Shown here piece by piece: positions 48,438-58,500 of a DNA stretch of 64,000 nucleotides. The stretch's first letter is position 1, and every line of letters starts with the position of its first letter. Source of the stretch: Plasmopara viticola (taxonomy: Eukaryota; Oomycota; Peronosporomycetes; Peronosporales; Peronosporaceae); NCBI GenBank assembly GCA_001695595.3, contig MBPM02000008.1, positions 744,001-808,000 of the forward strand. The letters are read 5' to 3'. The notes beneath the pieces were generated by a model, which was not told where the DNA came from, ran no database searches, and worked only from the letters and a program-made list of their open reading frames with translations. The position numbers and the translations under genes were made by a program.

Positions 48438-50125
48438 ATGCACAGCCCACGCGAGATTTCGTCCGAGCGCCAGGGCGCGCTCACGCCGGCCACCGCCTGC
48501 CTCGTAACAAAATTAGCGGTCGAACTACCTGAGAATGGGGTCACACCGCGTACACTTGAGCCAACTGCAGCCCGCCAACCTTGGGCCAATCTCAGCGTAG
48601 ACACGACTGTCACTACGGACGACGACACGAAACCCGTCACTATGTCAGCTACTTCTACGCAGGCGGCATCGACTGCAGCATCGTCGATGCGCTCGGGCTC
48701 GGGCTCTAGTCAAATGACGTTGCCAGCTGGCCTGCTACCAGAACGGTACACGGCCGACTTGGCGCACTGGCAGTCACCTGCTGACCTCCCGAGCGTCGAC
48801 TGATGGTCCAACGCATCATTGCCATGACGCGGAACAAACGCGTGGAGACCGCGACGTGTGCCGATGCGCGCACGCCATCGCTTGCTAAACGCATTGAGCT
48901 GTCTTTGTACTCGCGTGCCGCATCTTTTCATGAATACCGGGATTTGAACACGTTGCGTCGTCGACTGCAGTCGCTCGTGTCGCTGAGTTTCCACGAGGCT
49001 GCCGTCTCGCGTCGCCGCGCTGCCGCCATGGTGTCGTGCAATGGACTGGTGACTGCCGCGCCGCAACTTGGCAAGCGGAAAAATCGAGTCTTGACCCCAT
49101 TTGGCGTCTCTAGGTTGACGATCAAACGCCCGCGCGCCGAGTGCGTTGGCTTTACTTCAACTTGCACCCCACGCACGAGTGCGCAATTGAAGGGCGAAGC
49201 TTTGTTTTTTATTATGGATGAAGCCATCCTTGGCCTGGTTTTTGCCTTTTTACCCGGTTTGGAAACCGTGCGGTGCATGCAAGTGAACCGGTTCGCCCGC
49301 CGCGTGTTGCCGCGGTGCGTGTATACACTTGAAGTCGAATTGCGTCAACTTCAACTGGCGTATTCCCTTCACGCAGCGGCAGTTCCGACTCGACCGGCGG
49401 CGACGCTGTTGTGCCAGTTTACGAATTTAACGGGCCTTACTGTATACAACTCGTTGAAACCCCTGTGCGATCAGCAGGAGACTGGCCCGGCACTGCATGC
49501 GTGGGGGTGCAGTGAGTTGGATATTTCGCACGACAATGTGGGGGAAGAAGTGGTCCAACAGCTGGCGGAAGGCATTGAATTGGGAGCTTGTCGCCGCCTC
49601 AGCAGCCTCCGCTTGGTATCGGTGTTTACCAACACGTGTCGGGGCAATGCGTTGCACTTGCTATGTGCGGCCCTCGTCAAGGGCTCTTGTCCTGCCTTGG
49701 AAGATTTGTTGCTAGGTGGCAATGGCTTTTCGGACGTGGGCACGGTGGATGTTGCGTGGCTCCTCAGGGTCGGGTCGTTGCCCAAACTTGTTCGCTTGGA
49801 CATTCGCCGGAACTATATTGGGGAGCTGGGGCTGAAGCGGATTATGGCTGCTTTGCGCGGCGGCCGGTGTCAGCAGCTCAAGTATTTATGCATGGGCGGC
49901 AACATTATCACGGACAATTGCGTGAAACCTGTGGTGGAGTTGTTGTCGAGCGCGCAATGCCCGCAAATGCGCTTTCTTGGCTTGGAGGATAATTTTTTGA
50001 GCGCCCGTGGTGTGCAGTGTATTATTCAAGCCGCTGTGGCTGGTGGGATGATGCCGAAGCTCCACCATGTTTCATGTGACGGAACGCTCGGTAGTGACGA
50101 GACGCAAAGTGTGCGCGCCGCGTAA
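48438..50125 (+). pseudogene. KIX-domain / F-box-like / LRR protein gene with a one-base frameshift
   Basis: Two overlapping frames, 48438-48803 and 48803-50125, look like halves of one gene. The first ends LAHWQSPADLP before a short out-of-frame tail. The second, read just upstream of its ATG, gives ERRLMVQRIIAMTRNKRV. Together they form a MED15/plant-type KIX domain, whose hallmark is D-W-x-x-x-L-P-x-x-R-x-x-x-V-x-R-I, and the later ELSLYSRAASFHEYRDL helix completes it. The switch is explained by one missing C in the CCC run at 48788-48790. After the KIX region come an F-box-like segment (LGLVFAFLPGLETVRCMQV) and about six RNI-type leucine-rich repeats (for example LVRLDIRRNYIGELGLKRI) to the stop. 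The rest of the frame is intact, so this is either a recent pseudogene or a sequence error in a working gene. Confidence 0.7.
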
Positions 50126-50290
50126 GGCGTAATTAGCAAGGTAATCTGTTGAATTAAGTGGTAGAGAAATTAATGGACTTTTGTACAAACATGAAGTTGT
50201 ACGAAATTAAGAGTGCCTTTTTCCGACTTTAACTTTAAAACACGGAATTTTACGAATGCCATCTAGTTTTTGCTGTTTGAGACTTAGACC

Positions 50291-50877
50291 ATGTCGTACT
50301 TCATCCCGCCTGTGAACTATGGCATGATTGAGGAGGATTTGTATCGCTCGGGGCAGCCAAACGAGCTCAACTTTCCGTTTCTGGAGCGGCTGAACTTGCG
50401 TACCATTATTTATTTGGCTCTTGAGGAACCCAACCCGCAATTTCAGAGCTTCGTCGAGGAGCAGGAGATCCAGCTCGTGTTTCTGGGGGGAAATACACGC
50501 ATGGAAAGTCGTCGCAAGGCGTGGGAACCACTCTCGGAAGAGACGGTGCTTGCTGCTCTCGATCTTATCTTGGACCGCTCCAACTACCCGCTCTACATTA
50601 CGTGCCACCTCGGTCGAGACCGCACAGGTAGGACAAATAACCGAAAAAACATAAGAGGTTAAGTGTAGCCATCGCTGACACTATTGGCTTGTAAGGTGCC
50701 GTGGTGGGTTGTTTGCGCAAAATTCAAGGCTGGCATCTGTCCTCCATCTTTGAGGAGTATCGGCGGTTTGCTGGCAGTAAGGTGCGGCTGCAAAATGAGC
50801 AATTTATTGAGCTTTTCGACACGGACTTGGTGACGATCCCCGTGAGCCCGCCGCCTTGGTTAAGAAAACACTTGTAG
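50291..50877 (+). CDS. SIW14-like (PFA-DSP) dual-specificity phosphatase
   Basis: Two exons (50291-50627, 50696-50877; 68-nt intron GTAGGA...TAAG, phase 1) give 172 residues. The plant-and-fungi atypical DSP family acts on inositol pyrophosphates and phosphotyrosine. The N-terminus has the family signature DLYRSGQPNELNFPFLERL (16-34), then NLRTIIYLALEEP. The CX5R active site is CHLGRDR (C105-R111), followed across the splice by TG-AVVGCLRK and WHLSSIFEEYRRFAG. The family usually has HC before the catalytic loop; here the residue before the cysteine is Thr, so activity may differ. The donor GTAGGA is not optimal, but the frame closes and the conserved RTGxxxxxxRK motif is restored. Confidence 0.9.
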
Positions 50878-51183
50878 ATTAAAATGTAGTCATAATCTTG
50901 GTAGTACTTTTGATAGAGATTCATGAAAAATATTTGTACAATGAAACCTAGGACCTGTATATTAGTAGCCGAGATTCGGGAAACACGTTATAGTAACTAG
51001 TGCAAGCTTAAGCTCATGACAAATTTCTCCTTCGCCCATTTTCAGTACCAAGCCAATTGAGTCAAATTACAAGTTGCCGATGCAACAAACACGTGAGCGT
51101 AGTAGCGAGAAAATGTGCCGAGTCTGTGTTCTTTGAAAATAAGGTAGAGCTCTCTCCTTTCTTCGACATGTAAAGGACCACAG
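50878..51183. other. Convergent 3' intergenic region
   Basis: This 306-bp AT-rich spacer lies between the stops of the phosphatase (+) and SUMO (-) genes. It should contain both 3' UTRs. I see no gene, strong hairpin or canonical AATAAA near either end; only short shadow frames occur. Confidence 0.4.
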
Positions 51184-51504
51184 TCAGAAACCGCCAACCT
51201 GTTCCAACGCGCAGTCGATCTGGTCCTGGTCTTCCAACTCAAGCATCTTGGGCGTCTGGTCACCGTTAATGCGCGTACCATCAAGTAAAAAGCGCAACGC
51301 ACTGACCGGTACGCCCTTACGCTGCGCGTAAGCGCTAAAAATCTTCTCCATCTTGGTGTTAGGCTTCACCTTGAAGAAAGTCTCTTCGCCCGACTGATCT
51401 TTGACTCGAATGGTAATGGCTTCAGCCTTTTTCTTGTCCTCTTCATTGTTCGCACTGTTGCCACCGCTCGAATTAGAGGGTAAATCGTCGGCAGTGACTG
51501 CCAT
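51184..51504 (-). CDS. SUMO: SUMO (small ubiquitin-like modifier)
   Basis: This 106-residue precursor has a flexible Ser/Asn/acidic N-terminus (1-25), then a ubiquitin fold from ITIRVKDQSGEETFFKVK to the end. SUMO-specific features are the KMEKIFSAYAQRKG helix, LRFLLDGTRINGDQTP and the EDQDQIDCALEQVGG terminus. The di-glycine is at 104-105, with a single Phe after it to be removed by a SENP/ULP protease. The usual QTGG is QVGG here. ATG 51504 is the first in frame; four extra codons upstream start at TTG. It is intronless. Its promoter must lie in the 369-bp region shared with LSM4. Confidence 0.95.
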   Translation of the reverse strand: MAVTADDLPSNSSGGNSANNEEDKKKAEAITIRVKDQSGEETFFKVKPNTKMEKIFSAYAQRKGVPVSALRFLLDGTRINGDQTPKMLELEDQDQIDCALEQVGGF

Positions 51505-51873
51505 TGTCTGCGCCAAACATGACAGTTAATCACTCAAAATTACACAGAAATGCAACATTCTTCAGCTCGCAAATCTCTAGCACATGCCAGTGACACGACA
51601 TTGAAGACGCGCTCACGTAGAGTGCCTCACATTCGCCCGCAGCTTTCGATAGCCTTCTCGATAGACTTACCGCACAATCACGCTCTTTTTAAATCCTTTA
51701 AATTTTAGAAGTGAGGCTTTTGTTCTGCCACCAGCCTACACTAGCCTCATTGTTTCCAAACTAGGACAATTTGCTGAGCAATTAGTGTTTCGCACCTTAT
51801 TTTAGGCTTTTGACATACACAGCAGCAGATAGCGCGCGCGGAACGACTCGAGGGCCGCTGTACTCTGCTTAAT
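51505..51873. other. Divergent intergenic region between SUMO and LSM4
   Basis: No gene is visible. This 369-bp spacer separates two divergent start codons and should carry both promoters. An alternating GCGCGCGCG tract (51833-51841 region) and several GCAGC/GAGGC motifs are present, but I recognise no defined factor site. Confidence 0.4.
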
Positions 51874-52730
51874 ATGGTTCGTCACACGTGAATGACACGC
51901 TCTCGACCAGATTATTTCAATCTGATTGACTGCACTAGTCTACGATCGATTTAAAGGAGCTGTAGCGTTCAAGACGGAATTATTACTAACGTATGAGCGT
52001 ATCCTGTGTGTAGCTGCCGCTCTCGCTGCTCCAAACAGCGCAAGGCCATCCCATGGTACACATTACGCTATGCACGACAGTATTGATCAAGTAGAGTATC
52101 TGATCTTGCACAATGTGTCGAATGCACGGTAGCTGGTAGAGCTCAAGAATGGAGACACGTACAATGGACACCTCGTCAACTGTGACACCTGGATGAACGT
52201 CAACCTTCGTGAGGTTATCTGCACGTCGAAGGTGCTCTTGTTGATCATTCCTGATGAAATTTATCGAGTGTGCACTTAATTTAATTTGTATACATATCAA
52301 GGATGGAGACCGTTTCTGGAAAATGCCTGAATGCTACATTCGAGGCAACACGATCAAGTACATTCGTGTACCCAACGAAGTGCGTGATGAGTATTGACAG
52401 AGATAGCGGTAGGTAACGGTAAGTTTAATGGGGCTGTGTAGATTTTGGACATGGTAAACGAAGACGACTTGAACAAGCGCGGTAAGTGCTTGTAGATGAT
52501 ACTGGGATTACCCTCGTCCCTGACTCGAATAATACTTTTTATCAGATCGTCAAGCCAACCGTGGACGTGGTCGTGGAGGCCGTGGTGGCTTTGGAAATCG
52601 TGGAGGCCGCGGAGGTCGCGGAGGACGTGGTGAAGGAGGACGTGGAGGACGTGGGGAAGGAGGGCGTGGGGCACGCGGACGCGGTCGTGGTGGAACGCGC
52701 GGGCGCGGACGTGGGCGTGGTGAGGACTAG
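51874..52730 (+). CDS. LSM4: U6 snRNA-associated Sm-like protein LSm4
   Basis: Six exons: 51874-51876, 52014-52055, 52133-52231, 52302-52379, 52442-52481 and 52546-52730, totalling 148 residues. LSm4 is part of the LSm1-7 decapping ring and the LSm2-8 U6 ring. The translation follows the family almost residue for residue: [61 protein letters not shown] and RVPNE, then an RGG/GR-rich tail of ~55 residues. The first exon would be just the ATG (51874-51876), followed by a 137-nt intron with a TACTAAC branch-like site; this is the least certain point. The other introns are 77, 70, 62 and 64 nt. It ends 110 bp from the DPY30 gene. Confidence 0.92.
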
Positions 52731-52840
52731 CAAGATGGAAAGAAGAAGGGATTACCGGTACACTGAACCATCGCCTTGTACGAAGTGCAATTTTGGTATT
52801 AGTTAAAAGACTTGAATCATGACGTGACGGGTCTTAAAAT

Positions 52841-53363
52841 TTACTTTGCTTCACCGCCAGCATTCGCGTTCTGTGGATTGTGCTTGATAAGATAAGCTGC
52901 CAGCCATTCTATTGGATTAGGCGGACGCTCCTTCACAAGTGCTGACATGCCCTGCAACAAGATTGGGACTACCGTCTGGTCCAAGTATGCGCGAATAGGT
53001 AATGCCTGTACTTCTACCTTGTCCTGGACGCTTTCGGCCGCAGCTTCGGCCTCCTTGACCTCATCCTCATCGTTCTTGGCCGCAAAACTTTCGTGTGCCG
53101 GCTCATCCTTGCTTTGCGCCTCAGTTTCCACCTCGATCTCCTTAGCCTCAGCCTCATTGCTATTCTCGTCTAGAGCTGCTGCAGCATTTGCATCAGCTGG
53201 CGCCTCCTCGTCAGTCACAGGATCATCCAACGGCGTAGATGCCGTTTCCATCACGACGGGCTCGGCATTGTCTGCATAAGCGACAGACAAGATGATGAAC
53301 AACGAGACCTTTAATTAAATAAAGTATTAAGGCCGTACCTGAAGCAAGAGCGCCGTCTTCCAT
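52841..53363 (-). CDS. DPY30-domain protein
   Basis: Two exons (53363-53339 and 53271-52841, 67-nt GTACGG...GCAG intron) encode 151 residues starting [13 protein letters not shown]. The middle (20-100) is very acidic, rich in Ala/Glu. The C-terminal ~45 residues form the Dpy-30 dimerisation motif: [19 protein letters not shown] and [17 protein letters not shown]. Dpy-30 itself is a core subunit of SET1/MLL histone H3K4 methyltransferase complexes. The same motif occurs in flagellar radial-spoke and adenylate-kinase proteins, so the long acidic N-terminus leaves the exact complex open. The unspliced frame begins at [10 protein letters not shown], but its reading through the intron is an artefact. 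Confidence 0.9.
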
Positions 53364-55389
53364 GTTTGATCGGGTGTACGGGCAACGGGACTTGACACTT
53401 CTAGTTAAAGATAATAAGTGCTGCTGACGCGGAGTTAAGACTCTTGAAACGACCCGCCGATAACGACTTGGGATTGGGCATAAAAGCAATTAATAACGCA
53501 CAAAAATACAAAAGAGACGACAGCATAAGAGCCATTTGGACAAACCGAGTGAGGACATCTTCGAAACGTGCTTTTAAGAGTTAATTCTGGTAGCTAACAT
53601 GAGGAACGCGACACTAGGAAGGCGCGAAATGTGTTTTAAAGCTGGCGCTGTTGCGGCCACATTTGCCATGTGGTGGGTTTAAAAGTTGGTGTAGCAAGAG
53701 TACATAACATTCGCATTATGGAGTATCCTTGCAGGGCCCACGACCCAATAAAGTGGGTAGTAAGTGGAGTGTGACCTACTGGTTCGGGTTCTTAAACCCT
53801 TTGCGAAGTTAGACACAGCCAAAACGCGACTGAAACTATAATGCTGATCAAAGGTAATTCATCTCTTAAATGCCACAGCTGGTGGTGCAGTGCTGGTGCT
53901 GCTATACCGAGAGCCGCACCCAACTTGAATACAAGTACTTAGTGCGATAACCTGCGAAGCTAGACCCAGTGTCGGAATTGGGTCTATTTCGCACGGAAAC
54001 TCCTTCATACTGAATTATTTTTGGCAGCGTTGCAACTTCAGCGTTGGAACTGCGACGTCTGCCTCCCTCAACAATTTCTCTCTTTAAGCTCTTATAAGCG
54101 GCTAAGTGAACAATGGGTCGATTTCATTTAACCTTGTCAAAAAACATACCTCGTTCCAAGTTGGCCGATGCGCAACAGTTTGTATCGTATCTCGTGCTCT
54201 CAAACTTGAGCTGGGAGGGCGAAGAGTTAAAGAAAGTTTGAGTGACTTCTTTACCAAGCTTTACGCAGAATTTGAAGAGTTGTTAAAGTCTTTGACTGAA
54301 TACAACGAAGTAACATTGCGTTCAAGCTCAGTCTAGCCTTGACGAAGTTTAACTCGATATACGTGGAGACGGAATTTTTATCACCTTTAAGCAAAAACAT
54401 TTTGGCACGCTACTTTTACGAATAGGGAGAAATCAATCTTAGCCCTCAGAGGACGAAACAATGAACGGTCGTGATTCCAAGCTTTGCCCGACTTTGACTC
54501 CTAGTCGCTTTGCTCATAAATTACGGATTGGCACATTATCAGCAGCCTTTATTAAGCTGGCTGAAAAGTTAGGCTCGCCGCCATGTAGTCAGACTGATTT
54601 CTGACAAGCCACAATTGTTTTCAATGCATTTTTTAAGGTGATACGGTCAATTCTAAGGTCAGAAATGCCATTTACTTTCTAGCCCAGAGTTGTTTTCCAT
54701 GGCAGAACGGTCGCTGGTATCCTTTCATCATTATAACTAAAAAACTTCAAGTTCGAGGCTTGATTTGGCTGGTCCTGCTTAGACTTGTGTACCTTGGAAT
54801 TTTTCTCCATTATTTTTTGATCAAAGCAAATTGTTACACAGTTGCGGAGGAAGCTTCTTTAAAGATCGTTTTCGGACGAGGCTTAGGCAGTGAGCGGGAC
54901 GAAGTCGGTAAAGAGGGGTGTTATTTGCTTTTAAAAAAACAAATTGAGAAGCTCTTACGAGTACTGGAATTACTGGTGGATCTCAGCCATCTCCTGCTAC
55001 CATCCTCAAGGCTATAATAACTCCTTACTCTTTCTGTTTTTTCATCATATTCAACTAAAAAAGTCTCTTGACTCCCAAAGATTATAAGAAATCTGGGGCT
55101 TATTACTATGTAATTGTCGAATCAAATAGATAGTACTAATGCATACGTGGAATACCGAAGCAGAGTTGAAACTTATCGACCTCCATTGGAATTCTAAGAG
55201 GACAAGCCATTATTCAAAAAGTAAGCATCTTCTTGACGGAAGGTCATGTGACGTAACGGTCGTCACCGGTACCTTTGTCGGTAAAGATCACTACGCCGTA
55301 TGATTACGGTATTCAAGGTAAAGTCTTTTTTGTTTCAAACCAACAAACTTTGTTTAGTATAATTTTTTTGTACTTACGGTGTTCAATTA

Positions 55390-57200
55390 TGGCATTAGCG
55401 AATCGTCCTTTGGAAATATCGACCAACATACCTTTCCCGATCTTTGGGGTCCCTTCGATGCGGCTTCAATAGTGAAGTTTGGAACACCGGATACAGCTCC
55501 AATCCTTTTGAAAGTTTAAACTCATAAGAAAGCCGCGAAACTTTCAGATTGATCGGAAATTGGCCGAATCAATTTGGTGCGAGTTTTTCTGACTGAGCAA
55601 AACCTTCGTAGCAGACATCCAAACTCTTGCCGTCTGATGGCACTATATTGCCAGCCGGAAACTCTTAAACAAGTCTATTCAAGCGTAAGAATACTTTGTG
55701 CGCTCTTGTGCTTCGCTCATCCGGTCCTGTGGAACCTCGAGTTAAATTTGTCGACGTAGTAGACATCCTTGTGCTGATATTCACAACTTATGAAATTCTG
55801 GATCTGATGCCGTTTCAACCGGCACATAAGGAACATATCCGAGGTTTGCTTTGAGTGGTGGCATTCCAATTGTAGAATGTACGCATCAATTTTGAAATAT
55901 ATCAGCCAGGTGCAAAACGTCATCTTAATCAATATGTGCTGAAAGATGACATCTCGGAGGTATTTCCGTTTGTGGTGTAGCAGCCGAAGCCAAATAATGC
56001 TGCGTTCCCACATCATGCTCGATTGTATGGCATAACTCATGTGATCGTGGTGCGGTCGGACACAAAGGTATTTGGTATGCCATGGTGTTTTATACCTTTC
56101 TTCGTACAAACCTTTGCGATTTCTGCAGCATCGTTTGTAGCGATAAACATAGCCCTTTTTGTCGGAAGCTCAGCAATCACCATAAGGCCATTAGAACCTA
56201 TTTTGGTCTTCGTTAAAGACGCGACGGACCGTATTGAAATGTCGACCACTTGGAGCATCCAGAGATTGAACTAACCCTGGCGCTTTATCCTGTTAGCCTT
56301 GTTGCGCTGGCCCAGTCCCAAGTGTTGACATAGCGTTGGATGTACTTGATCTTTTTTGGCCGGTAATACTTTTGATTTATGGCCAGATAGGTCTTGAAAA
56401 AACCTGGATGGATTGCTGATGCAGAATCGTGATTCCCACTAATCAAGCAATTTCTCAGATCTTCACCTCCTGGAATTACAGTCGTAGAGTCTCATAAAAC
56501 ACCATCCAATGAGTCCTTTGGTACATCTCCTCTTTTTTCGGTTTCTTGTTGATATAGTGTAGATCTCTATATCACATATACATTGTCTTTGTGGACTGAG
56601 TAGGTGTAATGTTGCTCGTGCTTGTTTTCACCACAATCCCACGATTAATAGCCGCTTGTGGTAGCTCTTGCAAGTTAATTTGGTCAGCTTTACGCTCAAA
56701 CGTTTTGATTGCGTGACAATCAATCAGCCTCAGCGTTAGTTCCTTTGAGATTTTACATAACAAAAGGTTGTGGTTTGCCAAGCTCGTTGAACCATTGAGC
56801 TACTCTACGGTTTGTAGTCTTCGCGTCAGGATCATCTTCATACTTTTGTGACCCGTTTCGAGCGTGAATGGATGTCTCTGGCGCATGCATTTTCGGAAGT
56901 AGCCCTTTCTCTCGAACAGGGTAATTCGACTGGGCTGGATTTATCTTCCGACCTGTAAAGGCAACCAGGCTTTTTAGCTCTTCCTCTTCTTTAATCAAGA
57001 CTCCTCCGATTACTAAAGTCAAAGCGTCCATTTGTAAACCAAACTGTTTGGGTGGCGAGCGGGGCAAATTCGGTGAAGGAGAAGGAGTGTTCATTGCTTA
57101 ATGCAACTGAAGTTGTGATATACGGCGGAAAGCTCTAACGAGCTTTTGTCTTGCTACATGGCTCTCAGCCATCCACTCTACCATTTTAAAGGCTATCGTT
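55390..57200 (-). mobile_element. Ty3/Gypsy retrotransposon remnant: RNase H and integrase
   Basis: Read on the minus strand from 57.2 kb down, broken frames spell successive pol domains. RNase H comes first (GLQMDALTLVIGGVL, then AFTGRKINPAQSNYPVREK, then RRVAQWFNELGKPQPF). The integrase zinc region follows near 56.4 kb (HPGFFKT, then IKYIQRYV). The integrase core is next (ELPTKRAMFIAT and HGIPNTFVSDRTT, 56.2-56.0 kb). The C-terminal domain comes last (YPVFQTSLLKPHRRDP, near 55.45 kb). Domain order fits Ty3/Gypsy (RNase H before integrase). Stops and frame changes occur throughout, and the span is short, so deletions are likely. Reverse transcriptase and LTRs were not identified. Confidence 0.82.
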
Positions 57201-58332
57201 CTTCTAAACTTCATCTTTTTACACATCTAAGACTTTTTTTAATAAATAAGGTCTCTTGTCTCCCAATGTCAATGAAACATCAAGACTCTGTTTCTTTCTA
57301 TGTAATCGCCTATTTTTATGGAAAGTACCAATGCAAATGTAATTTTATGGCGTAATGGCCGTATTCGGCAACTCTGCCGCTGACAACTCGATTTGAGTGA
57401 TGAATCATCAAGTGTCCCTGTTTTGGAAGCTGAATCTGCCGAAGTGAGGTCCGCTTATCTTGCACAACTAAGGCCGAATGCGCATTTCGTTAAAATCATT
57501 TGTCGGCTGCGTGAACAAAGACCTCCAATTTGTCGGTTGTGGCTGGTCGGTCATTCCAGTACATACGTGGCGTCATCTCGTAGATGCTGAAGATCCACAT
57601 TGTACCAGCTGCTGTAGATAGAATAGGACTAAATTCTGAGCTTGCGTTTGCATCTCGTCACACTTTCTTGTCCATTTTCTAGCACACCATATTGATCGTT
57701 ATATGAAAACTATTTCTGGGATTATGCAAAGTCTTAATACTCCAAAATGAGCTTTTCTAATTGCCACAAAAATGTGTGCGGCGTTAGAGAAAGCAAATTT
57801 ATATATCCCGTTTTGATGAAGTCGTCGTAGAATCGCTGGCCGGAGCGCACAACAGAAGATACATCTCAGGAAAGGCTTGCTAAAGCGCTCCTGCCCGGGT
57901 GTAGCAGTGCATATCTTAAAGATTGCGGTCGGGTTCCAGAAAGACCACTTCTACTTTAAAACAAATAATCTATTGGACGCTAAAGTCCGGTTCGTGGCGT
58001 GGCATTTAGCAGCGCTTGGTGTCATTATTTGTCGTCTCTATGAGGGCCTTTCAATCTTTGTGATAAATTTTAGAAAATCACTCTTTGTGTGATCAAATAG
58101 CTGCGGAAAGTCAGTGTCTCTAGTATCTATAGCATCCAAGCTTTTAGTAGTCGAAAGGTACCTGAGAGTCTTAAGACATTTTAAATGCAAACTACACTTT
58201 ATACTCTCTATATTTCACGTAAATTTGATCTTTTGTCGACCCACAAAAGAATGAGCTAGCGCTCTGAATAGTGAGTCGAACTGCAATGTGATTGGATTAG
58301 TCCAATCGAAAATTTTCTTTTGTGTTTTAGTC

Positions 58333-58500
58333 GTAGTTTGCGACGGCCAGACAGTTAGGTTACTAAAAGCTCATCCCTACTTATATTCGTCACCTTTGTA
58401 GCTTATGTGAAGCTCATCCCTGCTTTCACTTAATACCTGTAAGCAGAGAGAAGCTTCCAGTAAGCTGTCGCTATCCGATTGTCTGGTCGTCGCGAACTGC
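58333..58500. repeat. MITE-like unit with 21-bp terminal inverted repeats
   Basis: 58333-58353 (GTAGTTTGCGACGGCCAGAC+A) matches the reverse complement of 58480-58500 at 18 of 21 positions, bounding a 168-bp unit with no coding capacity. Inside, AAGCTCATCCCT occurs twice (near 58368 and 58411). No certain target duplication was found, and no related autonomous element is in the window. Confidence 0.5.

Noticed and set aside
48803..50125. Independent LRR gene starting at ATG 48803
   Set aside because: The upstream frame supplies the first part of the KIX domain, and codons just before this ATG continue the domain. One gene with a frameshift explains both.
52486..52806. Open frames on both strands across the LSM4 3' exon (106 and 63 codons)
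   Set aside because: They are out-of-frame readings of the RGG/GR repeat tail of LSm4.
52841..53302. Signal-peptide-like start [10 protein letters not shown] for the DPY30 protein
   Set aside because: Those codons lie inside a 67-nt intron. The spliced start MEDGALAS is in frame and has proper splice sites.
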